64,000 nucleotides of DNA from Mytilisepta virgata (lineage: Eukaryota > Mollusca > Bivalvia > Mytilida > Mytilidae), in contig JAPWFG010000069.1 of NCBI GenBank assembly GCA_028015205.1, positions 61,001 to 125,000 on the forward strand, written 5' to 3'. The notes under the pieces were generated by a model. It ran no database searches, had not been told where the DNA came from, and saw nothing but the letters and a program-made list of their open reading frames with translations. How positions within the stretch are numbered: the stretch's first letter is position 1; each line of letters begins with the position of its first letter. A program made the translations under genes and the position numbers. Positions 47,601-57,115 of this stretch are shown here, piece after piece.

Positions 47601-50477
47601 AGGCAAATCTTGCAGCAAAAGCTAGAGGAGAGAAAAATCCAACATTGTACAAGTAGCTTAAAATTGTACAAGTAGCTTAAAATTTACATTTTGCCTGTGT
47701 AATATCTGTGGAACCATATAAGGTGTACACAAATTAAACTAGGAGACCCTGTTTTAGTGGACTAAAACATTTGTCGCCCCTTCTCCTCACCATGGGACAA
47801 CCAAAATTAGAACTGAAATAATCCCTTCTTATCATCAGCAATATAAAAACACGTCGTTTTGGTGATCCCAACAAATTTGGAGATAAATAAAGATCACTAG
47901 GATGTTGGGAGAGGAAAAACCCCAGGGTCTAGACATACACTGAAATGAACTCGTCTTACAAACAGAGTTGAACAAATGTATGGTTTTGGGATGGGATCTT
48001 AACCGATTTAGAAATAATCAAAGTTCACTATATAGAGGGGGTGGATATGATCCCTTGGGATCCAACCTTACACTGAAATATAAACCTGTTTTATCACCAT
48101 GAATATAAAAATGAATGGTTTCGAGGGTGGGGTTGCAACTGAAACAACTGATTAACAAATAATCAAAGTTCACTATATAGAGGGGGTGGGGATGACCCCT
48201 GGGGACCAAAACTTACACTGAAATAAACCCTTTTTATCATCAGGAATATAAAAACGTATGGTTATATTGGTTGGGGATCTCAACCAATTTGATAATTGAA
48301 ATCACTTGGGTGGTTAGGGGAGGGGGACAACCCCAGGAGTTTAGACATACACTGAAATGATTTCGTCCTACAACGGGAATGACAAAATCTATGGTTTTGG
48401 GGTAGGGATCTCCACCGATTTAGAAATAATCAAAGTTCACTAAATGGATATGAGGATCCAATAAAGGGTAATTATAGTACGCCACACTTCACCATGCCAT
48501 AGTGAACACTATATACCAAATGAATAAAGAAGTTCTGCCCCGGACACGCTACCAATGGAAAAAATCATTTATTTGACCTTGACCACATATGAAGGTCATT
48601 TTTGTATGCGACACTTCGCCTCGACCTAATACAAGTATGAACCAAACTCAAAAGACAAAAAAGTTCTGGCCCGGACAAGGTAATTTGAGAAGACATAGTA
48701 AAACAATATGTCTGATCCCTTCGATGTAGGGGAGACATAATTTCGGGAGCAGGTGCACGTGTGTGAACGTGTGAAAGTATGGCGCGGGATCTATTATTCA
48801 CATACTTGTATTTTTATATTCTGCCTCTAAATTTGCTGCAGCAGTTTTTAGGGGCAAATTTTATTTTTTATTTTTATTTTCTGCCTCTAAATTTGCTGCA
48901 GCAGTTTTTAGGGCATTTTTTTTTTTATTTTTATTTTCTGCCTCTAAATTTGCTGCAGCAGTTTTTAGGGGCAAATTTTATTTTTTATTTTTATTTTCTG
49001 CCTCTAAATTTGCTGCAGCAGTTTTTAGAGGCAAATTTTATTTTTAATTTTTTCTTTTCTGCCTCTAAATTTGCTGCAGCAGTTTTTAGGGGCAAATTTT
49101 TATTTTTACTTTTATTTGTGTTAACGTCCGAATTTATATGATACTTTCGACACCAGTGATTTAATTTATTTGTACCAGTACTAATAAAACATTAAATAAC
49201 TGGATGAACCAAGGCATGTTCCTTAGAGTGCTCGTGTTGAAAAACTACAACTTAAAAAAATCATTGCTTTTATTAAATAGTCATTTGACTGAGGATTGGG
49301 GACTGTTTTTATCGTGCGTGTTATTATTTTTTTTTAAATTATTTATAATAATTTATATTCTACTAGTGTATCTTTTCTCCTTTATGTGTCAGTTTTTTTC
49401 TTCTAGTGGTGATAAAAATTGCATTTCTACTGACAAATTTATACAATATAGATAAGTATGGAACTCAACGTAGAACTTTTATATTAAAGAAAATGTGTAC
49501 CTCCATAGATGTTTTGACTTCATTTCTGGTATGGATAGTCGGCCCTCTTTTACATGGACTACCAGCCTTCTTCAATCTTTTTCCTATTGCGTTTGAACTG
49601 ATTAAAAGAATGAAACAGAAACTTTTGAGCCATAAATTTATACAAATAGCATCTCATCTGATGTTCAATTTAAGAATACTTCACTCCATAGTGTGACCTA
49701 CGAGGATTAATGGATAATGAGAATTTGCAAAGCATTTTTCATATGAGGGCGACATTGTGTTTTCCATATTGTTTAATATATAAAGTTTACATTAGAATAT
49801 TAAAAATATTAAAAATATTATCCATTAATCTATGAAATCGTACCTAAGATTTATTCCCTTCGTCTTTTGTAGTAATGCTGAAATTTCTCGATATTTCAAT
49901 CCATTCTTGCTATGCTTCGTTATAAATTCAGTCACTGAAACCAAACAAAATAAATACAAATCTTTGATTCGTACGAAGGCAACTAAACGAATATGTAAAG
50001 GACTTTGATATCAAAATGCAAATGAATCAAAATTGTGCCGAGACAATTTTTGGAGCAAATTTTACATCTTAAACGGTATCGGAGTGGTTAAATTTCCTCA
50101 AAATATTTTCATTGATAAAACCTTTTCCTACAAATGAAAAATGACTAGTACTGTAGCATAACAAATTTTGTAAACATCGCACCTTATATATTCATGTATC
50201 GCATGTAATCGGCATATGCAACCAAATTCCCTGCAATATTCTCAAACAACTACACAATATGAAAGACGTGAATATCTCTAAATACGTTTGGTGACAGTGT
50301 TTAGGAATTATTTAGAATATCCACATAAACAACATTCGAAAAATACTTTCTACATTTAAAATATTTAGGTTATCTAGAAAACAAAGTGTGAGGTACAACA
50401 CACTGTAGTGAAACAAGTGAAATCGAATGAATACAAATGTTAACTCTTATCTTACCTGTTTCATGTGCGTCGGTCAT
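43034..50477 (-). CDS. DDE integrase-type transposase gene (9 exons), IS3EU-like
   Basis: Exons in transcription order: 50477-50456, 49934-49844, 46995-46873, 46108-46058, 45729-45632, 45309-45170, 44687-44575, 44242-44091, 43245-43034. All junctions are GT-AG and phases agree, giving 1,002 nt and about 333 residues from MTDAHET. The core is retroviral/IS3-like: D78 in NHVWHIDG, D137 in LQSDPGTEN, E178 in RIEAWW, with 40 residues between the last two. A C-terminal part (WNNHHISHSRNAACPNGRP) is typical of the intron-rich 'integrase core' family of animals. It would cut and join the ends of the giant element that encloses it (inference). A helix-turn-helix exon expected between exons 2 and 3 was not found. 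Confidence 0.85.
45170..46995 (-). CDS. Transposase exons 3-6: catalytic core with both Asp residues
   Basis: Exon 3 (46995-46873) ends in RKVYRSIGPNHVWHIDG. Exon 4 (46108-46058) reads YDKLKPYGFPIHGCID. Exon 5 (45729-45632) reads GYSRKILWLTVGPSNNDPSL. Exon 6 (45309-45170) reads CPLILQSDPGTENTTSGTI. This is the RNase H-fold integrase order: D1 strand, 'H.C.D..SR...W' strand, then D2 in SDPGTEN. The small exon sizes and consistent phases show this is a spliced gene and not a retrocopy. Confidence 0.9.
47750..48470. repeat. Tandem array, about 130-bp unit, four to five units
   Basis: The unit includes agaaataatcaaagttcact, atatagagggggtgg, ccttacactgaaataaac, ttatcaccatgaatataaaa and tggttttggggtggggat. 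Units differ by about 10-20%. Confidence 0.75.
48771..49120 (-). repeat. Internal copy of the right terminal array
   Basis: Starting gtgaaagtatggcgcgggat, it continues with five 60-bp units (ctgcctctaaatttgctgca, gcagtttttaggggcaaat) and ends in tttatttgtgttaacg. The inner flank is the same as that of the right end at 51164, but the terminal 25 bases (GCCGGCTGC...CGTA) are missing. It is a duplicated, end-less terminal repeat 2.4 kb inside the element. Confidence 0.85.
49844..50477 (-). CDS. Transposase exons 1-2: start and N-terminal helix
   Basis: The start ATG at 50477-50475 follows gcaggaaa. Exon 1 encodes MTDAHET and ends at AAACAG|gtaag. Exon 2 reads TEFITKHSKNGLKYREISAL and LQKTKGIN, resembling the first helices of a DNA-binding helix-turn-helix (compare 'Y..I...L...I.LS'). 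The second half of that domain is not found in 47.0-49.8 kb. Exon 2 can splice straight to exon 3 in frame. Confidence 0.72.
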
Positions 50478-51163
50478 TTTCCTGCTTTTGTTTTCTTTGC
50501 TGTATTAATCATTGACAATCTTAAAAATAGTACGCTTTTCACCTTTTTCTAATCGGTCGCTAATTTTGAAAATGTTAATAAATCTGAGAAGTACCTGCTG
50601 CAAAATTTCCAGACAAAGGGTATGACCTATTTATAGGTTCTTCAATTCTGTAATATAGACTTTCAAAACAAATTGTTAATTTAACTATCTAGACACTTTT
50701 TTTTCGTGACAAAAAAAAATGTCAATTAAATTTTCTTGACAATTTTTTTCTGAACATCTAACATTTCTTACCTGAATAATCCATGCTGCAATCGAAAAGA
50801 TATCAGACAACACGAAAGTAACTCGACTCGATTTCATCTTGATGATTACCACATGGTTTATATTAACCTATTTTCCACATGAAAAAAACATCTTTTAAAA
50901 ATGTCAGTTTATTACGATGGCCGTGTTAGTACTTTTACACTAAGTAAATAGTACATCTTAACTGCAACTTTAACTGTACAATTTGATGCTATAAGCAAGA
51001 TATACAAACCAGTGATTAAACTTTTATTAGCATATGAAAAATGTCTATATAGAAAATAACATATCGACGGCATTCTGTTTCATCAGAAAACATAAACCAT
51101 TATTTAAAAAAAAACCAGGACATCCTTAAAGGTGACACTGTAAATAACACTGAGGTGTCAATG
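50478..51163. other. Upstream of the transposase; nothing recognised
   Basis: AT-rich, with several homopolymer runs. It should contain the transposase promoter. One tacgatggccgtgttagt at about 50923 repeats the first ten bases of the element end. Confidence 0.4.
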
Positions 51164-51474
51164 TGAAAGTATGGCGCGGGATCTATTATTCACATACTTG
51201 TATTTTTATTTTCTGCCTCTAAATTTGCTGCAGCAGTTTTTAGGGCAATTTTTTTTTTATTTTTATTTTCTGCCTCTAAATTTGCTGCAGCAGTTTTTAG
51301 GGGAAAATTTTATTTTTTATTTTTATTTTCTGCCTCTAAATTTGCTGCAGCAGTTTTTAGAGGCAAATTTTCTTTTTCTTTTTTCTTTTCTGCCTCTAAA
51401 TTTGCTGCAGCAGTTTTTAGGGGCAAATTTTTTTTTTTACTTTTATTTTCTGCCGGCTGCTATCGGCCATCGTA
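51164..51474 (-). repeat. Right terminal inverted repeat with four to five 60-bp subterminal repeats
   Basis: The reverse complement from 51474 inward reads TACGATGGCCGATAGCAGCC, then the same sequence of units as the left end: a long A-run spacer, then the 'gaaaagaaaaaagaaaaag' unit, then the 'aaaattttcccct' unit. This shared order of variants over more than 230 bp marks true terminal repeats rather than independent minisatellites. The inner boundary is at gtgaaagtatggcgcggg. Confidence 0.88.
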
Positions 51475-53336
51475 GAAAGTTCCATGTAAAATAATGTTAC
51501 ATTCAAGCAATTTAAGAGTTCCAATAAAAAAAATTAAAGAAATCCTAATAGGGTAACAAAAACGGTATGGGAAAATAAAATAGGACCAGTTAACAAACTC
51601 AATCAACAAGATACAAAATCTAAACACGACAATCAAAAATATTTTAATATGGACCATTAAAAACCAAGGTAGACTCAAATGGTCGAAAAGAATAATACCT
51701 CTCGACACGAAGCACAAAAAAGATAGAATATGTTGAATTAGTTTTCAGTACGTATTAATACATTGTACACATGTGCAATGTACGACTGTAATTACTTGTC
51801 CATGCGTTGACCATTTTCCGTTATATTAAATTCTTTCCATGCTTAGCAATCAGTTCTGCATCAGCTTATTTTAATACTTGTTTGAAACTGTACGTGTATG
51901 AGTTCGACTTAATCTAGGATTTGAGGGCACGTACATTTTTTCATTCTCAGTTTTGCGCTGCGAGCAAATACAATGTAGCTAACAAGTGCATAGTTTATAT
52001 AATATTGGAATTCTTGGAACATATCTATAATACTAAATTTACGATTTAGCCGAATAGGCGGCAAAACGCGTGGTTCAAAATAAACGATGTATGGTTCAGA
52101 TTATAAATGTTATTATCGGATTTGACAATCTGCATTTATAAATTTCAACTGCAGTTTTGTTTATGTGCAAATGGAATTTGTATGCACTTTTCCTATATGA
52201 ATTCTCCCAACATATCCCTTAGAAGGTTCTCGACTGCATCATTTTAACACATTCATTTAAATAAACAAGTATGCACATATTTTAAATGTATTTCTGTTTG
52301 AAATTACGGAAGAATAAAACTAATTAAAAACATTCTCCTTCGAATGGGATGTTTCCGCTTCATGTATTCAGGATTGTTTTTCTACAATAACGCAATTTCT
52401 CCTAACTGTAAAGGCTATGAACTTTCAAGATTATATGAAGAAGTAAGGTAAAGTTCAGAGGAATTCCTTAACTTAGTTGTTTTTTTTTGGATTGCTCGGA
52501 TGTTTACATTGCACAAAGTGATTAAGCCAACAATTATCTATTTTTACATTATTTGTCATGTGACCTGTCTAAATATATCTCTACCATACAATTCCCTGTA
52601 AGCCCTAGATAAAACTATTTTTAACAAATGGTCATCTTTATCATTAATGACGAAATTTATCTCGGACATCTTTGATAAATATAAACGTGGACAGCACACG
52701 CATCCACACACTAAAATGCTTTTATCGTCTGATTATTGGATATATTTGTAAAATTAAGCATCGCATGCCCTGCCCATGATGACAATGGAACAATTATTTT
52801 CCAAACATATGCTCTACCTAACTCATGGCATATTTTGAAAAATTCATCCGTCACTAAGGAAGTGGTTACATCTACAATTTCATTTTCATATTTATTCTGA
52901 AGGAAAAATGTAATGCATTATGAAATGTGTATTTAATGAAAGCTTTTCATCAAGTTCCAGTTCAGAATTGTAACAATAAAAATATTGACAATTTATGTGG
53001 TTGTGTTTTCGTCATAGATTTTGACTTTGATGGAACCTCAAGGTCCATTTTGGTAATTCTACGTGGCATACAGTCTACTTCATCAGCGGATACATCTTCG
53101 GTAGTAACGAACAGCCATATGACAATTGGGTCACGTTGACCTACATTTCACGCTTCATTGACTTTGGTTAAAGTTTGCATTAACATCCATTTCTGGAATA
53201 CTACAGCATATATAGACATGAAACTATCAGTTGATACCACCTACTTGACAGGAAAGCCTGCTACAACATCCATATTGAGTCACTGTTCTATGAATGACAT
53301 GGCCGCAACAACTTTTTTTAGTCAACATGGCCACCA

Positions 53337-53369
<33 letters not shown>

Positions 53370-54052
53370 CTTATTTTCCCGCGCTCGCGCGGGTTAAATG
53401 TCTTGTATTCCTAAAATTTCCTATTATTTGTAGATGAGTGCTTAAAACAGTTGCACTAATTTTTATCTTACAAACCGACTAATTTTTCTTTTATATCCTG
53501 TAAAAGTAAAATATCATGTTATTCTAAAATACTTAAACAACATGTGTAACAAAATTTCTATTCCAGGTTATATACGGGAATCCATACACAACAGTTCAAA
53601 GAAAGTGCAAATGAACCAATCTCCGTCGCAGAGGAAGACGTTAAAGACAACACAGTGTTCTATACATAATATACAATTTCATGCCGGGATTTTCTAGAAT
53701 TTGAGTGCCCTTTTTTGTGGTGCCCGTGTGCTCTGCCGGGGGCATGTTCTTTGTAAGCCAAACTCTCAATTTCAACCGGATTCGAGATGTCAGGAGGTAG
53801 AGTTTTCTCTCTCTTTCCGTGTCATCATGTCAGAGTTTTCTAGTCCAGCATGTTCTATAAATGTTTGTCCTTTTTGGTGATAAATTTTTGGGAAACTCAG
53901 AATTTGGCTGGCTGAGGTTCTGAGTAGGACTAGGGACTGGCTTTGTACCTGTTTTTACGGTTAATTAAGGGCTTGATAGGTACCGACAAGTTTTATGATA
54001 TCTACATAGTAAACATTCCTTGCAACACCCATCCTTTTTGAAATGGGGAGAG
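51475..54052 (+). mobile_element. LTR-retroelement array, unit C, right part (contains a Helitron)
   Basis: It begins with the second GAAAGT and continues the unit broken at 9232. It is itself interrupted at 52024-53405 by a Helitron. The second exon-like block starts at 53566 after ctattccag. The unit ends in the polypurine tract gaaatggggagag just before the LTR at 54053. Confidence 0.82.
52024..53405 (+). mobile_element. Non-autonomous Helitron, 1,382 bp
   Basis: The 5' end is TCTATAATACTAAATTTACG. The 3' end has a hairpin CCCGCGC-tc-GCGCGGG (53378-53393) followed by ttaaatgtCTTG. It lies exactly between A and T: flanks ...ggaacata|tattcctaaaatttcc... rejoin into the uninterrupted sequence seen at 8436 and 56215, with no target duplication. 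This is the rolling-circle signature. The last four bases are CTTG rather than the usual CTRR. There is no Rep/helicase frame inside. A 27-base A-run sits at 53340-53366. Confidence 0.9.
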
Positions 54053-54324
54053 TGTTGTGAAATTACCCGATGGGTATCGGGGGTTCCCGGTAAGTTTCAG
54101 ATTTATCCGTGTGACGTCACCATGCGGAATGCATCCCGACTCTTGGTGGGGCAGCTGGGAGGAAGATAGAAGAGCCAAGCCTCTTTCTGACGCTCTACGC
54201 CCATTAAGTACGAAGCACGTCTAGAGACCGACCACACTTGTGTAATATGGAAGTGTTGCAGGGGAAACCTCACAATTGGCACGCAAGTAATACTTACTAT
54301 CATCTATATAACACCAATTATACA
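54053..54324 (+). mobile_element. Long terminal repeat (LTR), 272 bp
   Basis: TGTTGTGAAATTACC...ccaattataca starts with TG and ends with CA. It is preceded by the purine tract gaaatggggagag and followed by a primer-binding-site candidate TGGCGACGAGGATC (from 54329). A near-identical copy is at 56842-57115. It contains TGACGTCA at 54112-54119 and a TATATAA near its 3' end. Confidence 0.85.
54112..54119. promoter_or_regulatory. CRE-type site TGACGTCA in the LTR
   Basis: Perfect 8-bp cAMP-response-element palindrome. It is also present in the second LTR (56901-56908) and in the leader at 54566-54573. Binding by CREB/ATF factors is inferred. Confidence 0.6.
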
Positions 54325-54565
54325 ATGCTGGCGACGAGGATCTTTGTATTTATTGCAAAATTTCAAACTGAAGTGGTCGATCGCCATTGAGGCATATCGG
54401 GCATTGACTCGATTGAATTTTTATAATTCACGAAATACGTGACAATATTTATTGTTGTATTTGATGGCCCGGAGTGCTTTGGGATAGTTTTCAACACTTT
54501 GTTGAACTTTTTGGCGAATTTTTGTGTGTTAAAGTAAAGTTTGTAAACTTTGAGCATTTTTGCTG

Positions 54566-54582
54566 TGACGTCATCTTATATA
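54566..54582 (+). promoter_or_regulatory. CRE followed by TATA in the leader
   Basis: TGACGTCA (54566-54573), three bases, then TATATA (54577-54582) and a GC-containing tttcccgcc stretch. The arrangement is the same in unit E (about 57358-57375). It could be an internal promoter upstream of the helix-hairpin-helix frame. Confidence 0.45.
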
Positions 54583-54754
54583 TTTCCCGCCATAAACAGT
54601 TGGCGAGAGTTATTTTTAGACGTCGGGGAAGCCAATACACAAAACCGGAAATTGTCTCCGCAGTTTCCACATAAACAAACGGAAGTGTATTAACACTTGA
54701 TTTCTTGTCTTCAAACATCTTGAGCTGGTTAATTTAATTGTTAAGTGAATTAAA

Positions 54755-54931
54755 ATGGACAAGACAAAGATAGTTCTTCCCCGTGTACAAATAAACACGT
54801 GTAATAAGGTAGAATTACTGAAACTACCGGGGATAGGACCTCAGATAGCTGAAAAAATTGTGCAGTTTAGGGCATTTGGTCCGCTTAACTGGGAGAAATT
54901 AATCAAGATACCATATCTGAAATCATCATGA
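54755..54931 (+). pseudogene. Gag-start reading frame with helix-hairpin-helix motif (unit D)
   Basis: The frame encodes MDKTKIVLPRVQINTCN, then KVELLKLPGIGPQIAEKIVQ and FRAFGPLNWEKL, and stops after 58 residues. 'L..LPGIG...A..I...R' is a classic helix-hairpin-helix DNA-binding motif. The next frame continues with EWFESVDFSVPTQVFTDVD and a Pro/Gln-rich region to 55169, so a single frameshift at about 54925 splits a longer protein. Unit E (57546-57722) has the same break. Confidence 0.7.
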
Positions 54932-55222
54932 GTGGTTTGAGTCAGTAGATTTCTCCGTACCTACACAAGTGTTTACGGATGTAGACCCATTCAAGTCTAA
55001 CGTAGGTACAGCAATGTTGACCCCTACCCCATTTCACATACCTGTCAGAAGCCCAACCCCTGCACAGGAAATTCAGGCAGGTCAGACACTTGAACAGTCG
55101 ACAATGAGTGAAGCTACAGAGGGTATGTCATTACAAGGGCAAGGACAAGGAAAACAAGAATCTCAATAAGGCCAGACGAACTTGTTTGATCCTTTTCATA
55201 TACCACAAACGAATGTTAACTT
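54932..55222 (+). pseudogene. Continuation of the gag-like frame, Pro/Gln-rich (unit D)
   Basis: Open from the frameshift to a stop at 55169: FTDVDPFKSNVGTAML, TPTPFHIPV and a QGQGQGKQ stretch. After the stop the same frame goes on as GQTNLFDPFHIPQTNVN and TTEYIKHVEFSI. Low complexity; no catalytic motif. Confidence 0.5.
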
Positions 55223-55502
55223 AGAAACTACAGAATACATTAAACATGTTGAATTTTCGATCAGCACTAAACATACGTCTTGTAGAGAACCATACAACAC
55301 ACATGCCTGCTGAGTTGGGACCATTTGACCTTCTGGTCTCAGAGGATGAAAATGTAAAATGTGGACGGACGACAGACGATTAATCTGTGGGTCAGATGTG
55401 TTAAAATGCGTCAAGTTTATTGTTTTGAAAAATAGCTCGATACCTTTCTTTTTGAATGGGTTACATTTTTGGTTTTATTGTGTGTTTACTTACACATTAC
55501 AG

Positions 55503-55668
55503 GTATCTACTGGAGAAAAACAAAATACAGGAAGAAGAGGAGTGAGAAATAGATGAAGTATTCCGAGGTGCCGTCATGCCGCCCACCACAACGTACGCAC
55601 GACTCAAGCGGAGAGACAAATATCGAAAATGGTGCCCGGCGTGCATGGGAAGCTGTGGCCAACATTAG
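55503..55668 (+). other. Exon-like block alpha of the LTR unit (copy in D)
   Basis: Bordered by ttacacattacag and |gtgagtaac. Other copies: 6335-6503, 7728-7866, 9072-9211, 58294-58455. One frame encodes, with small differences between copies, EVFRGAVMPPTTTYARLKRR and DKYRKWCPACMGSCGQ, a basic and Cys-containing peptide. Most copies have a stop before or at the end. I do not recognise it. It may be a captured host exon or a late gag/accessory exon. Confidence 0.5.
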
Positions 55669-56380
55669 GTGAGTAACACTTTGCAGAAATTTCCATGTAA
55701 AATAATGTGTTACATTTTAAAAGCAATTTATGAGTTCCAATAAAAATAAATTAAAGAAATCCTAATAGGGTAACAAAAAGGGTATGGGAAAATAGAATAG
55801 GACCAGTTAACAAACTCAATCAATAAGATACCAAATTCAAACACGACAATCAAAAATATTTTAATAAGGACCATAAAAAACCAAGGTAGACTCAAATGGT
55901 CGAAAAGAATGATACCTCTCGACACGAAGCACAAAAAGATAGAATATGTTGATTAATACATTGTACACATGTTCAATGTACGACTGTAATTACTTGTCCA
56001 TGCATTGACTTTTTCCCGTCATATCAAATTCTTTCCATGCTTAGCAATCAGTTCTGCATCAGATTATTTTAATACTTGTTTGAACCTGTACGTGTATGGG
56101 TTCGACTTTATGATTTGAGGGCACGTACATTTTTTCATTCTCACAGTTTTGCGCTGCGAGCAAATACACTGTGGCTAACAAGTGCAAAGTTAATATAATA
56201 TTCGAGTTCTTGGAACATATATTCCTAAAATTTCCTACTATTTGTAGGTAAGTGCTTAAAACAGTCGCACTAATTTTTATCTTACAAACCGACTATTGTT
56301 TCTTTTATATCCTGTAAAAGTAAAATATCACGTTATTCTAAAATACTTAACCGACATGTGTAACACAATTTCTATTATAG

Positions 56381-56483
56381 GTTATGTACGGGAATCCATC
56401 CACAAAAGTTCAGAGAAAGTGCAAATGAACCAATGTCCGTCGCAGAGGAAGACGTTAAAGACAACACAGTGTTCTAAACATAA
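56381..56483 (+). other. Exon-like block beta of the LTR unit (copy in D)
   Basis: It follows the acceptor tctattatag (other copies: 7251, 8603, 53566, after tctatttcag/ctattccag). One frame reads LCTGIHPQKFRESANEPMSV and ends in DNTVF before a stop in most copies, like the C-terminus of a protein. With block alpha it defines an intron of about 700-750 bp inside a retroelement. Confidence 0.45.
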
Positions 56484-56841
56484 TACACAATTTTATGCCG
56501 GGATTTTCTAGAATTTGAGTGCCCTTTTTTGTGGTGCCCGGGTTCTCTGCCGGGGGCATGTTCTTTGTAAGCCAAACTCTCAATTTCAACCGGCCTCGAG
56601 ATGTCAGGAGGTGAAGTTTTCTCTCTCTTTCCGTGTCATCATGTTCTATAAATGTTTCTCCTTTTCGGTGATAAATTTTTGGGAAACTCAGAATTTGGCT
56701 GGCTGAGGTTCTGAGTAGGACTAGGGACTGGCTTTGTACCTGTTTTTAAGGTTAATTAAGGGCTTGATAGGTACCGACAAGTTTTAAGATATCTACATAG
56801 TAAACATTCCTTGCAACACCCATCCTTTTTGAAATGGGGAG

Positions 56842-57115
56842 TGTTGTGAAATTACCCGATGGGTATCTGGGGTTCCCGGTAAGTTTCAGATTTATCCGTG
56901 TGACGTCACCATGCGGAATGCATCCCGACTCTTGGTGGGGCAGCTGGGAGGAAGATAGAAGAGCCCAGCCTCTTTCTTACGCTCTACGCCTAATAAGTAT
57001 GAAACACGTTTAGAGAGACCGACCACACTTGTGTAATAAGGAAGTGTTCCAGGGGAAACCTCACAATTGGCACGCATGTTATACTTACTATCATCTATAC
57101 AACACCAATTATACA
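56842..57115 (+). mobile_element. Second LTR, 274 bp
   Basis: Copy of 54053-54324 with a few substitutions. It is both the 3' LTR of unit D and the 5' LTR of unit E. Preceded by gaaatgggga and followed by TGGCGACGAGGATC (from 57120). Confidence 0.85.

Larger units (their letters stand above)
46996..49843. other. Transposase intron 2: repeats, no exon found
   Basis: It holds a tandem array (47750-48470), a satellite-like piece with 'aagttctg.cccggacaagg' (48480-48770) and a terminal-array copy (48771-49120). Short plus-strand frames at 47159-47656 and 49204-49696 show no domain. This 2.8-kb intron is where the missing DNA-binding exon should be. Confidence 0.5.
9233..51474. mobile_element. 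Giant (42.2-kb) inverted-terminal-repeat DNA transposon, IS3EU-like
   Basis: Left end TACGATGGCCGATAGCAGCC and right end GGCTGCTATCGGCCATCGTA are inverted copies. Inversion continues through several subterminal 60-bp repeats with the same variants in the same order. The segment is flanked by GAAAGT on both sides (9227-9232, 51475-51480) and interrupts one LTR unit that is continuous in sister copies. It carries a DDE integrase-type transposase gene (minus, 50477-43034) and a HECT ligase gene (plus, 27984-41436). A 6-bp target duplication, a TAY-type terminus and an IS3/retroviral-type DDE enzyme match what I recall of the IS3EU superfamily. The superfamily name and its being one mobile unit are inference; the termini and flanking repeat are seen directly. 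Much of its length is nested younger repeats. Confidence 0.75.
54053..57115 (+). mobile_element. LTR retroelement unit D with both LTRs (small, non-autonomous)
   Basis: 5' LTR, primer-binding site, leader, helix-hairpin-helix reading frame, two exon-like blocks, polypurine tract gaaatgggga and 3' LTR, 3.06 kb in total. No protease, reverse transcriptase or integrase frames are present. Neighbouring units share LTRs head to tail, as expected from LTR-LTR recombination. The TGGCGACGAGGAT-type primer site and the helix-hairpin-helix gag start are features I associate with Gypsy-type elements of marine invertebrates (inference). Confidence 0.78.

Noticed and set aside
9233..51474. Polinton/Maverick as the class of the giant element
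   Set aside because: It has a 6-bp duplication and an integrase-like gene, but no protein-primed DNA polymerase, packaging ATPase, protease or capsid frames, and the ends do not start with AG.
54112..57115. Minus-strand frames across the LTR and leader
   Set aside because: No domain, no start context, and they cross LTR borders; the plus-strand LTR layout explains the sequence.
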